DNA from: Cyanobacteria bacterium UBA791
Lineage (GTDB): Bacteria > Cyanobacteriota > Vampirovibrionia > Gastranaerophilales > Gastranaerophilaceae
Direction of reading: 5' to 3'
Assembly (NCBI GenBank): GCA_002297005.1
Contig: DBIX01000027.1
Span: forward strand, 1-15,360
DNA: 15,360 nucleotides
Part shown: piece after piece, positions 1 through 6,531 of the stretch
Numbering within the stretch: the first letter of the stretch is position 1
Layout of the letters: each line of letters begins with the position of its first letter
Made by a program: the position numbers and the translations under genes
Notes under the pieces: model-generated
The model's input: the letters and a program-made list of their open reading frames with translations, nothing else
Told to the model about the DNA's origin: nothing
The model's database searches: none

Positions 1-1513
1 TATTAATATGTTGTTTTTGAACATCATCTAACATCTCTTGAATACTTTTTGAACGATCATTCGGACAAGGTTTTTTATTATGAAATTCTAACCAACAGTT
101 TATATATTTAATTACTTCTTGAACTGTTGGAATATGATTATTGGTTTCATTTTCGTGTAATTTTAAATGTAATTTTTCACCACGTTTCATCCACGCAGGT
201 TTATCTTCAATACTTGTTCCAATGTATGATGGCATCATTTTTTCAAATTCTTCTTGGAACTCTTTAAAAAATCTTTCAATAACTTTTGCTCTCGCATTAT
301 ATGGTTTTGCAAATACTGAATGTATATTTAAGTTTGCATAAACACCATTGAAACCATCTTCATCAAAGTCGCAACTTTGAAAAAACTTACTCTTAAAAGC
401 TCTACCATTATCTTGGTACACAACTTTAGGAATAACACCTAAATTTAAAATACTATTTCTTAAAGCACTTGCGATACATTGAGTATTTTCGGTCATCATA
501 ATTTCATAACCTACAAGAGCTGTTGATTTCCAATCTAAAAAGCCAACAAGAGTTGCTCTCGTTGGCTTACCTGTAAATGGATTAATAACTAGGAAATTAA
601 GAACGTGACCGTCAGCAATAATTATGTCACCCACTTCTATTTTAGAAATATCTCTTTCTATATATGGTTCAACTTTATCGTGGTAGGCTTTCATTCCTTC
701 TCTTTTTAAAACCCATTCAGCATAGTTATTTCTTCTAAAGTTTTCAGCATAACGTTTAAATGTTAAATCACAAGGTAGATTTTCGTATCCTTGTTTGCGA
801 AGAATTTCCTTAGTTAATTTTATTGCTTTACCATAATTAAATTTATTTTGATGTAATAGAAATCTTAAAAGAATATGTTTCATTTCATCAGTTAAAATTG
901 TATTGTATTCACCTTGTTTATTAAATTTATACTGAGGGATAAGGCACTCTGCATTTTCATATCTCTCATAACTTTTAACCCAACGATGAAGTGTGCCGAT
1001 TGAGATTGTTCCAATAAATTTAAAAACTTTAGGGAGGTACATTCCAGAATTATACAAATCCAAAAACATTGAATCAGCTTCTTTTTTAGTTGAAAATCGT
1101 TTTCGATAATTAAGAAGTGCTTTTACAATATCTAATCTTGCAAGTGAAGTTAATCTTGCACTTTCGGATACAAAAGTCGTTGGTTGGTAATTTAGAGGTA
1201 CGAGTGCTGTGGATTTGGTATTACCCTCACGAAGTTTTTCGTCTTGGATTATTCGGGGCGTCGGCGGAGTAACGTCCGACCGACACCTTACGGGTTCGCT
1301 CGCTTCGCTCGACTCCACCCTACCGAAAATCCGCTGAATCTCTGGTTCTAATGAGGAGTAAAGAATCTCGTAAGATGTTCCACCATTAACTTTAACTTCA
1401 CGAGCAATGTATTTGCTTTCCGGTTTATTGATTTCTAATCTTAGAGAACGATTAGATTTTAATCCTTTTGCTTCAGCTACTTTATTTATATTTATATATT
1501 CATTTTCATTCAT
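1..1513 (-). CDS. Mu-family DDE transposase (MuA-like), 3' part cut by window edge
   Basis: Catalyses strand transfer of a Mu-like element. The frame is open from ATG 1511-1513 to the window edge (504 residues visible). Residues ~5-64 look like the MuA N-terminal winged-helix DNA-binding domain, with KVAEAKGL early and the wing-like YEILYSSLEPEIQRIF at ~48-63. Residues ~120-270 are a helical DNA-binding region, including SIGTLHRW. An RNase H-like integrase core follows with D301 (IIADGH), D368 (VYQDNGRAF) and E413 (KVIERFF). The 67-residue D-D spacing matches MuA, and NARAKVIERF matches its KPIER-type motif. The C-terminal beta-barrel and any MuB-like ATPase gene would lie to the left. Residues ~63-90 are encoded by a GC-rich insert. 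The nearest SD-like AGAGG is about 15 nt upstream of ATG, so initiation looks weak. Confidence 0.93.
   Translation of the reverse strand, partial: MNENEYININKVAEAKGLKSNRSLRLEINKPESKYIAREVKVNGGTSYEILYSSLEPEIQRIFGRVESSEASEPVRCRSDVTPPTPRIIQDEKLREGNTKSTALVPLNYQPTTFVSESARLTSLARLDIVKALLNYRKRFSTKKEADSMFLDLYNSGMYLPKVFKFIGTISIGTLHRWVKSYERYENAECLIPQYKFNKQGEYNTILTDEMKHILLRFLLHQNKFNYGKAIKLTKEILRKQGYENLPCDLTFKRYAENFRRNNYAEWVLKREGMKAYHDKVEPYIERDISKIEVGDIIIADGHVLNFLVINPFTGKPTRATLVGFLDWKSTALVGYEIMMTENTQCIASALRNSILNLGVIPKVVYQDNGRAFKSKFFQSCDFDEDGFNGVYANLNIHSVFAKPYNARAKVIERFFKEFQEEFEKMMPSYIGTSIEDKPAWMKRGEKLHLKLHENETNNHIPTVQEVIKYINCWLEFHNKKPCPNDRSKSIQEMLDDVQKQHIN
1253..1326. repeat. GC-rich palindromic element inserted in frame in the transposase gene
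   Basis: This 74-bp block is about two-thirds G+C within a gene that is otherwise about one-third. Outer arms TCGG (1253-1256) and CCGA (1323-1326) pair. GGCGGAGT (1263-1270) pairs with ACTCCACC (1312-1319), allowing one wobble. An inner imperfect hairpin has arms 1260-1268 and 1275-1284. GAGCGAAGCGAGCGAA on the minus strand is a short direct repeat. It codes in frame for an S/E/P/R-rich linker between the N-terminal wing and the next helical domain, so it does not break the protein. It resembles REP or protein-coding palindromic elements, but the family cannot be named from one copy. Confidence 0.6.
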
Positions 1514-1666
1514 GGTAGTGACACATTACCTCTGAATTAAAAGAATTGGAACACCAATTCCGAGCTTTGTGTCGTTTCAGAATCAATTAGAAATTTTCAT
1601 GCCATAGGAATTTTGAAAAAAATTTTTTCCTAATTTTTCGGCACTCTTTCGGAGCAAAATTTCAAA

Positions 1667-1703
1667 AGTCTCATTTCGGAAATAATCATTTTATCCGTGC
1701 AAA
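1667..1703 (-). repeat. Direct repeat copy 2, candidate transposase-binding site
   Basis: On the minus strand it begins TTTGCACGG and ends GAAATGAGACT, with about 17 nt between. The same blocks in the same order and at nearly the same spacing occur at 1847-1884. Repeated sites of this size near an element end are typical of MuA/TnsB-type binding sites. Confidence 0.6.
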
Positions 1704-1846
1704 GATAAATAAACGCTAAAACGCAGGCTATATCTCCCTTTAAAACCTCTTGAAAACATTTCCGTTAGTGAGTACAAAATGGGACTTTTGGAGTATTTTG
1801 TGTAACGAATGGTATGGTTTTTCCGACCGTAAAAACGCCCTTGTAT

Positions 1847-1884
1847 AGCCTCATTTCACAAAAATACCACACTTCCCGTGCAAA
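1847..1884 (-). repeat. Direct repeat copy 1, candidate transposase-binding site
   Basis: On the minus strand it begins TTTGCACGG and ends GAAATGAGGCT, matching the copy at 1667-1703 with one extra base in the middle. It lies about 40 bp from the proposed element terminus at 1924, a position expected for an end-proximal transposase site. Confidence 0.6.
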
Positions 1885-1923
1885 CCAAACTACTCATTAA
1901 ATTACACTAGCAGAATTTGTCAC

Positions 1924-1950
1924 AAAAAAAGAGATGAATAAATCATCTCT
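1924..1950 (-). terminator. Intrinsic terminator of the tRNA-fMet unit
   Basis: The 8-bp stem (1930-1937 with 1943-1950) has a 5-nt loop and, in minus orientation, is followed by seven T residues (1930 down to 1924). It lies 9 nt past the tRNA CCA end. Confidence 0.85.
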
Positions 1951-1959
1951 CTATCTAAA

Positions 1960-2036
<77 letters not shown>

Positions 2037-2054
2037 TTATCTATTCAGTTGTTT

Positions 2055-2127
2055 TGCGTTTTGGTAGCTCGCCTTGTCTTCTATCTGACTACGCAACCTG
2101 TCGGTTACTCGGCTACTCCATCACGCA
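2055..2127 (-). other. 73-nt structured, tRNA-sized sequence in the tRNA-fMet leader
   Basis: It sits between the promoter and the tRNA, so it should be co-transcribed on the minus strand. Ends TGCGT and ACGCA pair. Inside, GTAGC pairs with GCTAC. A 6-bp hairpin GTAACC-GACA-GGTTGC (one G-U) and a small GTC/GAC hairpin fill the centre. The first ~24 nt resemble the 5' end of the adjacent tRNA-fMet (shared GCG, GATGGAG and GTA). No T arm with a GTTCRA-type loop can be drawn, so it is not a functional canonical tRNA. It may be a decayed tRNA or a structured leader. Confidence 0.4.
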
Positions 2128-2148
2128 TTATTCATTCTTCGTACCTCT

Positions 2149-2176
2149 ATTATGCTACGTAAAAATTAAAAATCAA
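2149..2176 (-). promoter_or_regulatory. Sigma70-type promoter of the tRNA-fMet unit
   Basis: In minus orientation, -35 TTGATT (2171-2176), a 16-nt spacer and -10 CATAAT (2149-2154) precede the 73-nt structured sequence and the tRNA. The predicted transcript starts near 2142 and ends at 1924-1950. Confidence 0.6.
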
Positions 2177-2244
2177 CCCTTTTTCTTTTTTAATCGTGAT
2201 TTTTTGCAATGTTTGTAATATTTTCCCATTCTAAAATTTTTTGC

Positions 2245-2277
2245 AAAAAAAAAAGAGTCATTTGTTTTTGACCCTTT
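2245..2277 (-). terminator. Intrinsic terminator with no gene upstream
   Basis: Stem 2252-2260 with 2269-2277 (nine positions, one A-C mismatch) is followed in minus orientation by about ten T residues (2254 down to 2245). No minus-strand protein gene lies upstream, which suggests a short non-coding transcript from the promoter at 2442-2470. Confidence 0.6.
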
Positions 2278-2312
2278 TGGAATTTTAAAAATTGTTCTAA
2301 ATTCCTCGTAAT

Positions 2313-2341
2313 GTGTAGTGTAGTGTAGTGTGTGTATGTGT
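2313..2341. repeat. Microsatellite-like GTGTA/GT repeat
   Basis: Three perfect GTGTA units (2313-2327) continue into an irregular GT-rich tail. It lies within the candidate small-RNA interval, where it would read as ACACU repeats on the minus strand. Confidence 0.7.
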
Positions 2342-2358
2342 TTTTAAAAAATCTTACC

Positions 2359-2378
2359 TCAAGCCCATTGGGTCTTGA
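2359..2378. other. Short hairpin in the surE upstream region
   Basis: TCAAG-CCC pairs with GGG-CTTGA around ATT, with a single bulged T. There is no proper T-tract on the plus strand. On the minus strand the run of six Ts begins about nine bases past the stem, so it is a weak terminator at best. Confidence 0.5.
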
Positions 2379-2441
2379 TAATTTGTCCTCGTATTTATAT
2401 TAAGTATTTTTCTTCTCTGAAATTTCACAAATTTCTAAAAA

Positions 2442-2470
2442 TATATATTTTTTGTTACATAAGTTTACAA
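2442..2470 (-). promoter_or_regulatory. Candidate minus-strand promoter of the small RNA
   Basis: In minus orientation, -35 TTGTAA (2465-2470), a 17-nt spacer and -10 TATATA (2442-2447). The -35 hexamer and spacing equal those proposed for the rel promoter at 11933-11961. AT-richness makes chance matches easy. Confidence 0.4.
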
Positions 2471-2491
2471 AAGTCTATTTTTATCCTCGGT

Positions 2492-2520
2492 TTGTAGGAT
2501 TATCATTTTTTCTCTATAAG
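2492..2520 (+). promoter_or_regulatory. Candidate surE promoter
   Basis: TTGTAG (2492-2497), a 17-nt spacer and TATAAG (2515-2520) lie about 50 nt upstream of the surE start. The -10 is good and the -35 weak. It diverges from the proposed small-RNA promoter. Confidence 0.4.
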
Positions 2521-2572
2521 CTATACTTAAAATAAGCATATAGTCTTTATTATTAAGTAAAAGGAGATGTTA

Positions 2573-3367
2573 ATGAAAATATTAATTTCTAACGATGATG
2601 GTATTGCAGCAAACGGTATTCATGCTTTAGTAGAAGCCCTTAGCCCTAACCACGATGTTTATGTCGTTGCTCCAGACAGAGAACGTTCTGCCGCTGGTCA
2701 TTCACTTACTCTTCATACTCCTCTTAGAGTTGATGAAGTTGAGCCAATTTACGGTGCAAAAAGAGCTTGGAACACATCAGGTACTCCTGGTGACTGTGTA
2801 AAAATAGCTGTTAACGCTATTCTTTCTCCTGAAGAAAAACCTGATTTAGTAATTTCTGGTATTAACCACGGTCCAAACTTAGGTACTGACATTTTATATT
2901 CAGGTACAGTAAGTTGTGCTCTTGAAGGTGCATTAATGAATATTCCTGCTATGGCTGTTTCTTTATGCAGTACTTCAACTGAGCTTGAAGCATTTAGACC
3001 TGCCGCTCATTTTGTGGCAGAATTATTACCACATTTAAAAGATTTTAATTTCCCACCAAAAGTAATCTTAAATATCAATTACCCTGGTGTTCATGGTGAT
3101 GATATTGGTGGTATTGCAATTACTGAACTTGGTGCAAAAATGTTTACTGATGATTACGAAAAGAGAATTGACCCTCGTGGTAAAACTTATTACTGGATGG
3201 CTGGTGAGCTAACATCTGATCCAGCTGATGCAATGACAGATATTGCTGCTGTTCGTAACAACCGTATTTCAATCACACCTGTAACTTTTGAAATGACTAA
3301 GAAAAGTTTAATGGCTGAATTGAATAGTGTTCTTTGTAAACATGATGTTTGCGAATGGTTTAAATAA
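2573..3367 (+). CDS. surE: 5'/3'-nucleotidase SurE
   Basis: Metal-dependent phosphatase of nucleoside monophosphates, cytoplasmic, a survival-protein/nucleotide-salvage enzyme. The product is 264 aa, a normal length. The N-terminal MKILISNDDG carries the two metal-binding Asp residues (D8, D9). PDRERSAAGHSLTL supplies the next conserved Ser region, and SGINHGPNLGTD the conserved Asn. An ATG two codons upstream (2567) is also in frame, but AAGGAG ends at 2566 and abuts it. The ATG at 2573 has a 6-nt spacing and gives the standard SurE N-terminus. The gene is monocistronic between its own promoter and a strong terminator, and convergent with the VWA gene. Confidence 0.96.
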   Translation: MKILISNDDGIAANGIHALVEALSPNHDVYVVAPDRERSAAGHSLTLHTPLRVDEVEPIYGAKRAWNTSGTPGDCVKIAVNAILSPEEKPDLVISGINHGPNLGTDILYSGTVSCALEGALMNIPAMAVSLCSTSTELEAFRPAAHFVAELLPHLKDFNFPPKVILNINYPGVHGDDIGGIAITELGAKMFTDDYEKRIDPRGKTYYWMAGELTSDPADAMTDIAAVRNNRISITPVTFEMTKKSLMAELNSVLCKHDVCEWFK

Positions 3368-3381
3368 TTAAAAATCTTTAT

Positions 3382-3422
3382 AAGGAAGAGGCGAAGCCAA
3401 AGGCTTCGCCTCTTCCTTTTTT
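3382..3422. terminator. Strong bidirectional terminator, surE / VWA gene
   Basis: Perfect 17-bp stem (3382-3398 with 3402-3418), AAA loop, followed by a T run on the plus strand. An A/T-rich flank on the other side could also work for the minus-strand gene. Two convergent genes end on either side of it. Confidence 0.93.
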
Positions 3423-4146
3423 AATGTTCTACGATAAATCCGCCAACATCTTTTGTAACTTGGAGAGTGTTATTTAAAGCGTTTACCAGTTCACCTTTAG
3501 TATTTGCAGTATAAAATTTTCCACTCGTAACTGCAGAAACACATCTTAATTGATTTATATCCTCGTGATTATTAATATTAAACGCAATTACATCTACTGT
3601 AAAATCTTTTCTTCTAGCAAGATTTTTCATCACGTATTCGCAAGGGCTTTCGTCACAGTTTTCACCACCGTCTGAAAGTAGAATAATATGTTTTCTGCCA
3701 GAAAATCCGACAAAATCCTTTTCAACTGCTTTTTTAAGTGAATAAGTAATTGGTGTCATTCCACGAGCTTTTGTTTTATAAATAGCATCGGTAATATTTA
3801 TTGCATTGTTTGAATAAATTGGTACAACGAGTTTTGATGCCCTACAACATTCGTAAGGTGAAAATCCTAATCTATATCCATAGACTCTTAGCCCAATTTC
3901 GGTATCAGGATTAACTGAATGGACAATGCTTTTTATTGTTTCTTGCATTAGTTCTATTTTTCGTTTATTTCCAATAAATTCATTCATACTATTGGAATAA
4001 TCCATGATAAAGAGGATTTTTTCATTTTGGTTTAAATTATGAGGAGTGTATTTGTTGTAGTCATGCACGTTGTAACTATCATTTGCAAGTATCATTGTAT
4101 TTGATATAAATAGACTCAAAATTATCAGGATAAAAATGTTTTTCAT
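3421..4146 (-). CDS. Exported von Willebrand factor A domain protein
   Basis: 241 aa with an N-terminal hydrophobic signal sequence (residues ~3-21, probable cleavage after MILA). The rest is one VWA domain. The MIDAS metal site D49-x-S51-x-S53 (FIMDYSNSM) is intact, with a threonine in GMTPITYS and an aspartate in LLSDGGENCD completing it. GLRVYGYR and the cysteine pairs (ECC, CDESPC) match a bacterial family of secreted VWA proteins. Its likely role is Mg-dependent protein binding in the periplasm or at the cell surface; the partner is unknown. No accessory genes (MoxR, CoxE) are adjacent. The SD-like AGAGGG lies about 14 nt from ATG, with three ATT codons between, so the true start is slightly uncertain. 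Confidence 0.88.
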   Translation of the reverse strand: MKNIFILIILSLFISNTMILANDSYNVHDYNKYTPHNLNQNEKILFIMDYSNSMNEFIGNKRKIELMQETIKSIVHSVNPDTEIGLRVYGYRLGFSPYECCRASKLVVPIYSNNAINITDAIYKTKARGMTPITYSLKKAVEKDFVGFSGRKHIILLSDGGENCDESPCEYVMKNLARRKDFTVDVIAFNINNHEDINQLRCVSAVTSGKFYTANTKGELVNALNNTLQVTKDVGGFIVEH

Positions 4147-4211
4147 AATAATAATATTTACCCTCTTTATAAAAATTTTATATTACCGAAATGGCTAATA
4201 TCTTTTATTTA

Positions 4212-4220
4212 TGGTATAAA
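4212..4220 (+). promoter_or_regulatory. Extended -10 promoter of pepT
   Basis: TGG-TATAAA forms an extended -10 about 27 nt before the ATG. Only a weak -35-like TGGCTA lies 17 nt upstream. It is in the divergent space between the VWA gene and pepT. Confidence 0.45.
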
Positions 4221-4246
4221 ATAAGGTATTGGTTTTGGAGAATAAA

Positions 4247-5512
4247 ATGACTAATTATTTTGAATATATAAACGAAGAAAGACTAAAAGATTTATTTATA
4301 AAGTTTGCAGAAGTTGATACTGGCTCTTGTGAAGATACAAAAAAGGGTATTGTTCCAAGTACGAAAAAACAGGTTGAATTTGCTAAAAAAGTTCTTGTTA
4401 AAGTTTTGAAGAAAATGGGTTTAAAAGACGTTAAACTTGATAAAACAGGTACTGTTACCGCGTATTTAAAAGGTAATATAAAATCAGATTTAACATTAGG
4501 TTTGATAGCACACATGGATACAAGCGAGCAAGCTCCGACAGGTCCTGTAAAACCTTTAATTCACAATTATACATCTGGTGATATTGTTTTGAAAGGTGAA
4601 ACTGTAATTGAATCTACTGATTTAGAACCTTATAAAAATCAAACAATTATAACTTCTGATGGTACAACTCTTTTGGGTGCTGATGATAAAGCTGGTATTG
4701 CAGAGATTTTAGAAGCGGTAAAAGTTTTGATGGAACATCCTGAAATTGAACGTCCAAATATAAAAATTGCGATTACTCCTGATGAAGAAATTGGTGAGGG
4801 TGTGACAAATTTTGATATTAAAAAATTTGGAGCAGATGCTGCATATACGGTGGATGGTTCTGAAGTTGATAACATTGAATCAGAAACTTTTAATGCGTTT
4901 AATCCTGAAATAACTATTGTTGGTGTACCTGTTCATTGTGGTTATGCTTATGGAAAAATGGTTAATGCGATTGAAGTTGCGACTGCAATTATGAACAAAA
5001 TTCCAAAAAATGAACTTCCTGAATCTACTCGTGATAGAGAGGGTTATTATCATGTAGACTCAATAAATGGAAGTGTTAATGAAGTTACAATGAAAATGCT
5101 TGTAAGAGATTTTGATTTTGAGGGTGCAAAAGCAAGGATTGAATTTTTACGCAAAATAATTTCAGAAGTTGAAAATGATTACAAGGGTTGTAAGATAACT
5201 CTAAAAGAAAATGAAAAATATCATAATATGAAAGAAAAACTTATGGAATTACCTGAAGTTATTGAGTTTGCAAAAGAAGCAATAAGACGTTCAGGGTTAG
5301 AACCTAAAGAGCCAGTTGTAAGAGGTGGTACAGATGGTGCTATGCTTACCTTGAGAGGTTTATTAACTCCAAATTTAGGTACTGGTGGTGTTAATTTTCA
5401 TTCAAAGAAAGAATTTGTTTCTTTAGAAATTATGAAAAAATCTTCAGAAAATGTAATAAATTTGATGAATGTTTGGGCTAAAAATACTGATGAGATAAGT
5501 AAAAAATTATGA
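4247..5512 (+). CDS. pepT: Peptidase T (tripeptidase, M20B family)
   Basis: Cytoplasmic zinc aminopeptidase that removes the N-terminal residue of tripeptides. 421 aa, against about 410 for characterised PepT. Zinc ligands and catalytic residues are in their usual order: GLIAHMDTS (His and catalytic Asp), LLGADDKAGIAE (bridging Asp), ITPDEEIGEG (catalytic Glu and zinc Glu), TVDGSE (Asp) and NFHSKKEF (last His). The middle part is the lid/dimerisation domain, and RGGTDGA is the conserved substrate region. The start is ATG 4247 with GGAG six nt upstream. An upstream TTG at 4229 lies before the ribosome-binding site and is rejected. The stop codon overlaps the start of pnuC (ATGA), indicating translational coupling. 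Confidence 0.96.
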   Translation: MTNYFEYINEERLKDLFIKFAEVDTGSCEDTKKGIVPSTKKQVEFAKKVLVKVLKKMGLKDVKLDKTGTVTAYLKGNIKSDLTLGLIAHMDTSEQAPTGPVKPLIHNYTSGDIVLKGETVIESTDLEPYKNQTIITSDGTTLLGADDKAGIAEILEAVKVLMEHPEIERPNIKIAITPDEEIGEGVTNFDIKKFGADAAYTVDGSEVDNIESETFNAFNPEITIVGVPVHCGYAYGKMVNAIEVATAIMNKIPKNELPESTRDREGYYHVDSINGSVNEVTMKMLVRDFDFEGAKARIEFLRKIISEVENDYKGCKITLKENEKYHNMKEKLMELPEVIEFAKEAIRRSGLEPKEPVVRGGTDGAMLTLRGLLTPNLGTGGVNFHSKKEFVSLEIMKKSSENVINLMNVWAKNTDEISKKL

Positions 5513-6234
5513 CTACAATAAAAGAAAGAATACAACAAAATATTTTTGTAAAAGCCTTTAAAAACCTTAGATGGTTTGAGTGGGTAATGTTTTTGATGAT
5601 GGTGATTATCGGTGCAAATTATATGTTGACAGATACCACTCATCCTCATTGGTATTTGGTTATTAATTATATTTGCTCGATTATGGGTATTTCTTGCATT
5701 TTTCTTTGTGCACATGCTAGTTGGCCAAAATGGATTTTTGGAATGATTAATACTCTTTTGTATTCGGTTATTCTTTTCCATAACCATATTTACGGAACAT
5801 TTGCATTAGAGCTGTTGTACTATTTTCCAGCAGGAATTGTAGGCTTAATCCTATGGACAAAGCATCTTGATTCAAAGGATAGTGAAAAATGCAAAACTCG
5901 TGTTATGAGTTGGAAATTGAGAGCATTAATGCTTTTTATCGTAGTTGTAAGTACATTATTGCTAAGACATTTTCTTGTAATGATTGGCGGAGAATCTCCA
6001 TTACTAGATGCGTTGACTGTTTCTATCGGGATGATAGCGACTTTCTATGAAATCAAAAGATTTGCCGATCAGTATTTTTTATGGTTGATAACCGATGTGG
6101 TTGGTATTCTAATGTGGGTTCAACAAGCTGATACAATCATGGTTACTAAAAAAAGCATCTATTTGATTATGTCACTAATAGGGCTTTATAACTGGTATAA
6201 ATTCCAAAAAGAAAGAAATAAAGAAAATTCTTAA
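5509..6234 (+). CDS. pnuC: PnuC-family transporter (nicotinamide riboside/NMN-type)
   Basis: Inner-membrane protein of 241 aa with about seven hydrophobic segments. Aromatic-rich conserved stretches near the first helices (HASWPKWIFGMINTLLYS) and the end (FLWLITDVVGILMWV, then LIGLYNWYKF) match the PnuC family of facilitators for NAD-precursor vitamins. PnuC proteins typically carry nicotinamide riboside; relatives carry riboflavin or thiamine, so substrate identity is not certain. The start ATG overlaps the pepT stop by 4 nt and no separate promoter is seen, so it depends on pepT transcription. The link to pepT may be only organisational. No NAD or flavin riboswitch precedes the operon. Confidence 0.88.
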   Translation: MTTIKERIQQNIFVKAFKNLRWFEWVMFLMMVIIGANYMLTDTTHPHWYLVINYICSIMGISCIFLCAHASWPKWIFGMINTLLYSVILFHNHIYGTFALELLYYFPAGIVGLILWTKHLDSKDSEKCKTRVMSWKLRALMLFIVVVSTLLLRHFLVMIGGESPLLDALTVSIGMIATFYEIKRFADQYFLWLITDVVGILMWVQQADTIMVTKKSIYLIMSLIGLYNWYKFQKERNKENS

Positions 6235-6242
6235 ACAAAAAA

Positions 6243-6270
6243 TGAACATTTTAGAAATTTTTTCGTTATA
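6243..6270 (+). promoter_or_regulatory. ECF-type promoter of the sigma-factor operon
   Basis: TGAAC (6243-6247), a 16-nt A/T spacer and CGTTATA (6264-6270) form a typical extracytoplasmic-function sigma promoter. The whole block, with a preceding A-tract, recurs at 7039-7066. It starts the operon that contains the sigma gene, implying autoregulation. Confidence 0.75.
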
Positions 6271-6290
6271 TAAAATGTAAAGAGGTAAAA

Positions 6291-6530
6291 ATGGAAAATT
6301 CAGAAAACTTTGATAATATTTCAGATTTAATAAAAGAGGCAAAACCTTTATATTTTGAACGAAAAAGAAAAAGAATTCAATCAGGCGTAATTTTAGGTTT
6401 GTTTTTGTTAGTAATGCCTATTATTCCAATAAACACATATATTCAGCATGAAAACATTTTATCTCAAGAGTCTATTCTTGAGTACCAAGGCTTGCCTACT
6501 GATGAATACGGTTTATTAATGGTGTATTAG
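6291..6530 (+). CDS. Small single-pass membrane protein, candidate sigma regulator
   Basis: 79 aa of no family I recognise. Residues 1-28 are hydrophilic and end in a basic cluster (ERKRKRI). Residues ~31-48 form one transmembrane helix (GVILGLFLLVMPIIPI). The last ~30 residues would be outside the cytoplasm by the positive-inside rule. AGAGG sits six nt before ATG. It is the first gene behind the ECF-type promoter, and the sigma-factor start follows its stop after one base. Anti-sigma factors are usually membrane proteins with a cytoplasmic N-terminal sigma-binding part, and this layout fits. However, no zinc anti-sigma HXXXCXXC motif is present and the gene precedes sigma rather than following it. 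The role is inferred from context only. Confidence 0.7.
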   Translation: MENSENFDNISDLIKEAKPLYFERKRKRIQSGVILGLFLLVMPIIPINTYIQHENILSQESILEYQGLPTDEYGLLMVY

Positions 6531-6531
6531 T

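Larger units (their letters stand above)
1514..1923. other. Non-coding element end upstream of the transposase gene
   Basis: No credible ORF is present. Besides the two direct repeats listed separately, it holds a 7-bp hairpin (GAATTGG 1543-1549 / CCAATTC 1554-1560) just upstream of the transposase start. TAGGAA (1605-1610) pairs with TTCCTA (1627-1632). TTTCGG occurs three times (1636, 1647, 1674). ACAAAAT (1774-1780) pairs with ATTTTGT (1795-1801). CAAAAGTC (1663-1670) is inverted as GACTTTTG (1783-1790), and AGGCTATA (1726-1733) is inverted as TATAGCCT (1845-1852). This density of dyads fits a transposase-binding end or an operator region. No protein is assigned to it. Confidence 0.5.
1..1924. 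mobile_element. Right-hand end of a Mu-like transposable element or prophage (partial)
   Basis: The stretch holds a MuA-type transposase gene reading leftward out of the window and about 410 bp of non-coding DNA between its start and the neighbouring tRNA terminator. That non-coding DNA carries two ~38-bp direct repeats and other short inverted repeats, as expected for an element end bound by its transposase. Read on the minus strand, the sequence starting at 1924 is TGTGACAAATTC. This would fit a TG-beginning Mu-type terminus lying directly against the T-tract of the tRNA terminator. The boundary is inferred: the other end and the target-site duplication lie outside the window. Confidence 0.5.
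2278..2435 (-). ncRNA. Candidate small RNA between an orphan promoter and terminator
   Basis: A transcript from the minus promoter at 2442-2470 to the terminator at 2245-2277 would be about 190 nt. It contains no start codon followed by a useful ORF. It would carry an AU-rich 5' part, a hairpin (2359-2378), an A/C-rich repeat stretch (2313-2341) expected to be unpaired, and two copies of ACGAGGA that flank these. I do not recognise it as 6S, tmRNA, SRP or RNase P RNA. It is predicted only from signals at its two ends. Confidence 0.4.

Noticed and set aside
141..341. 66-codon plus-strand ORF
   Set aside because: Antisense shadow of the transposase catalytic region, which is confirmed by its DDE residues.
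1570..1582. TGTCGTTTCAGA, similar to Tn402/Tn5053-type termini
   Set aside because: Its orientation would place the transposase gene outside the element; treated as chance similarity.
2055..2127. Second functional tRNA gene
   Set aside because: No T arm or acceptable anticodon arm can be folded on either strand; kept only as a structured tRNA-sized sequence.
2313..2341. Possible CRISPR-like array
   Set aside because: Units are 5 bp with no spacers; it is a microsatellite.
4229..4246. TTG start extending pepT
   Set aside because: It lies upstream of the GGAG ribosome-binding site used for ATG 4247 and adds nothing conserved.
5398..5787. 129-codon minus-strand ORF across the pepT/pnuC junction
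   Set aside because: Antisense to two well-supported genes; no motif or ribosome-binding site supports it.
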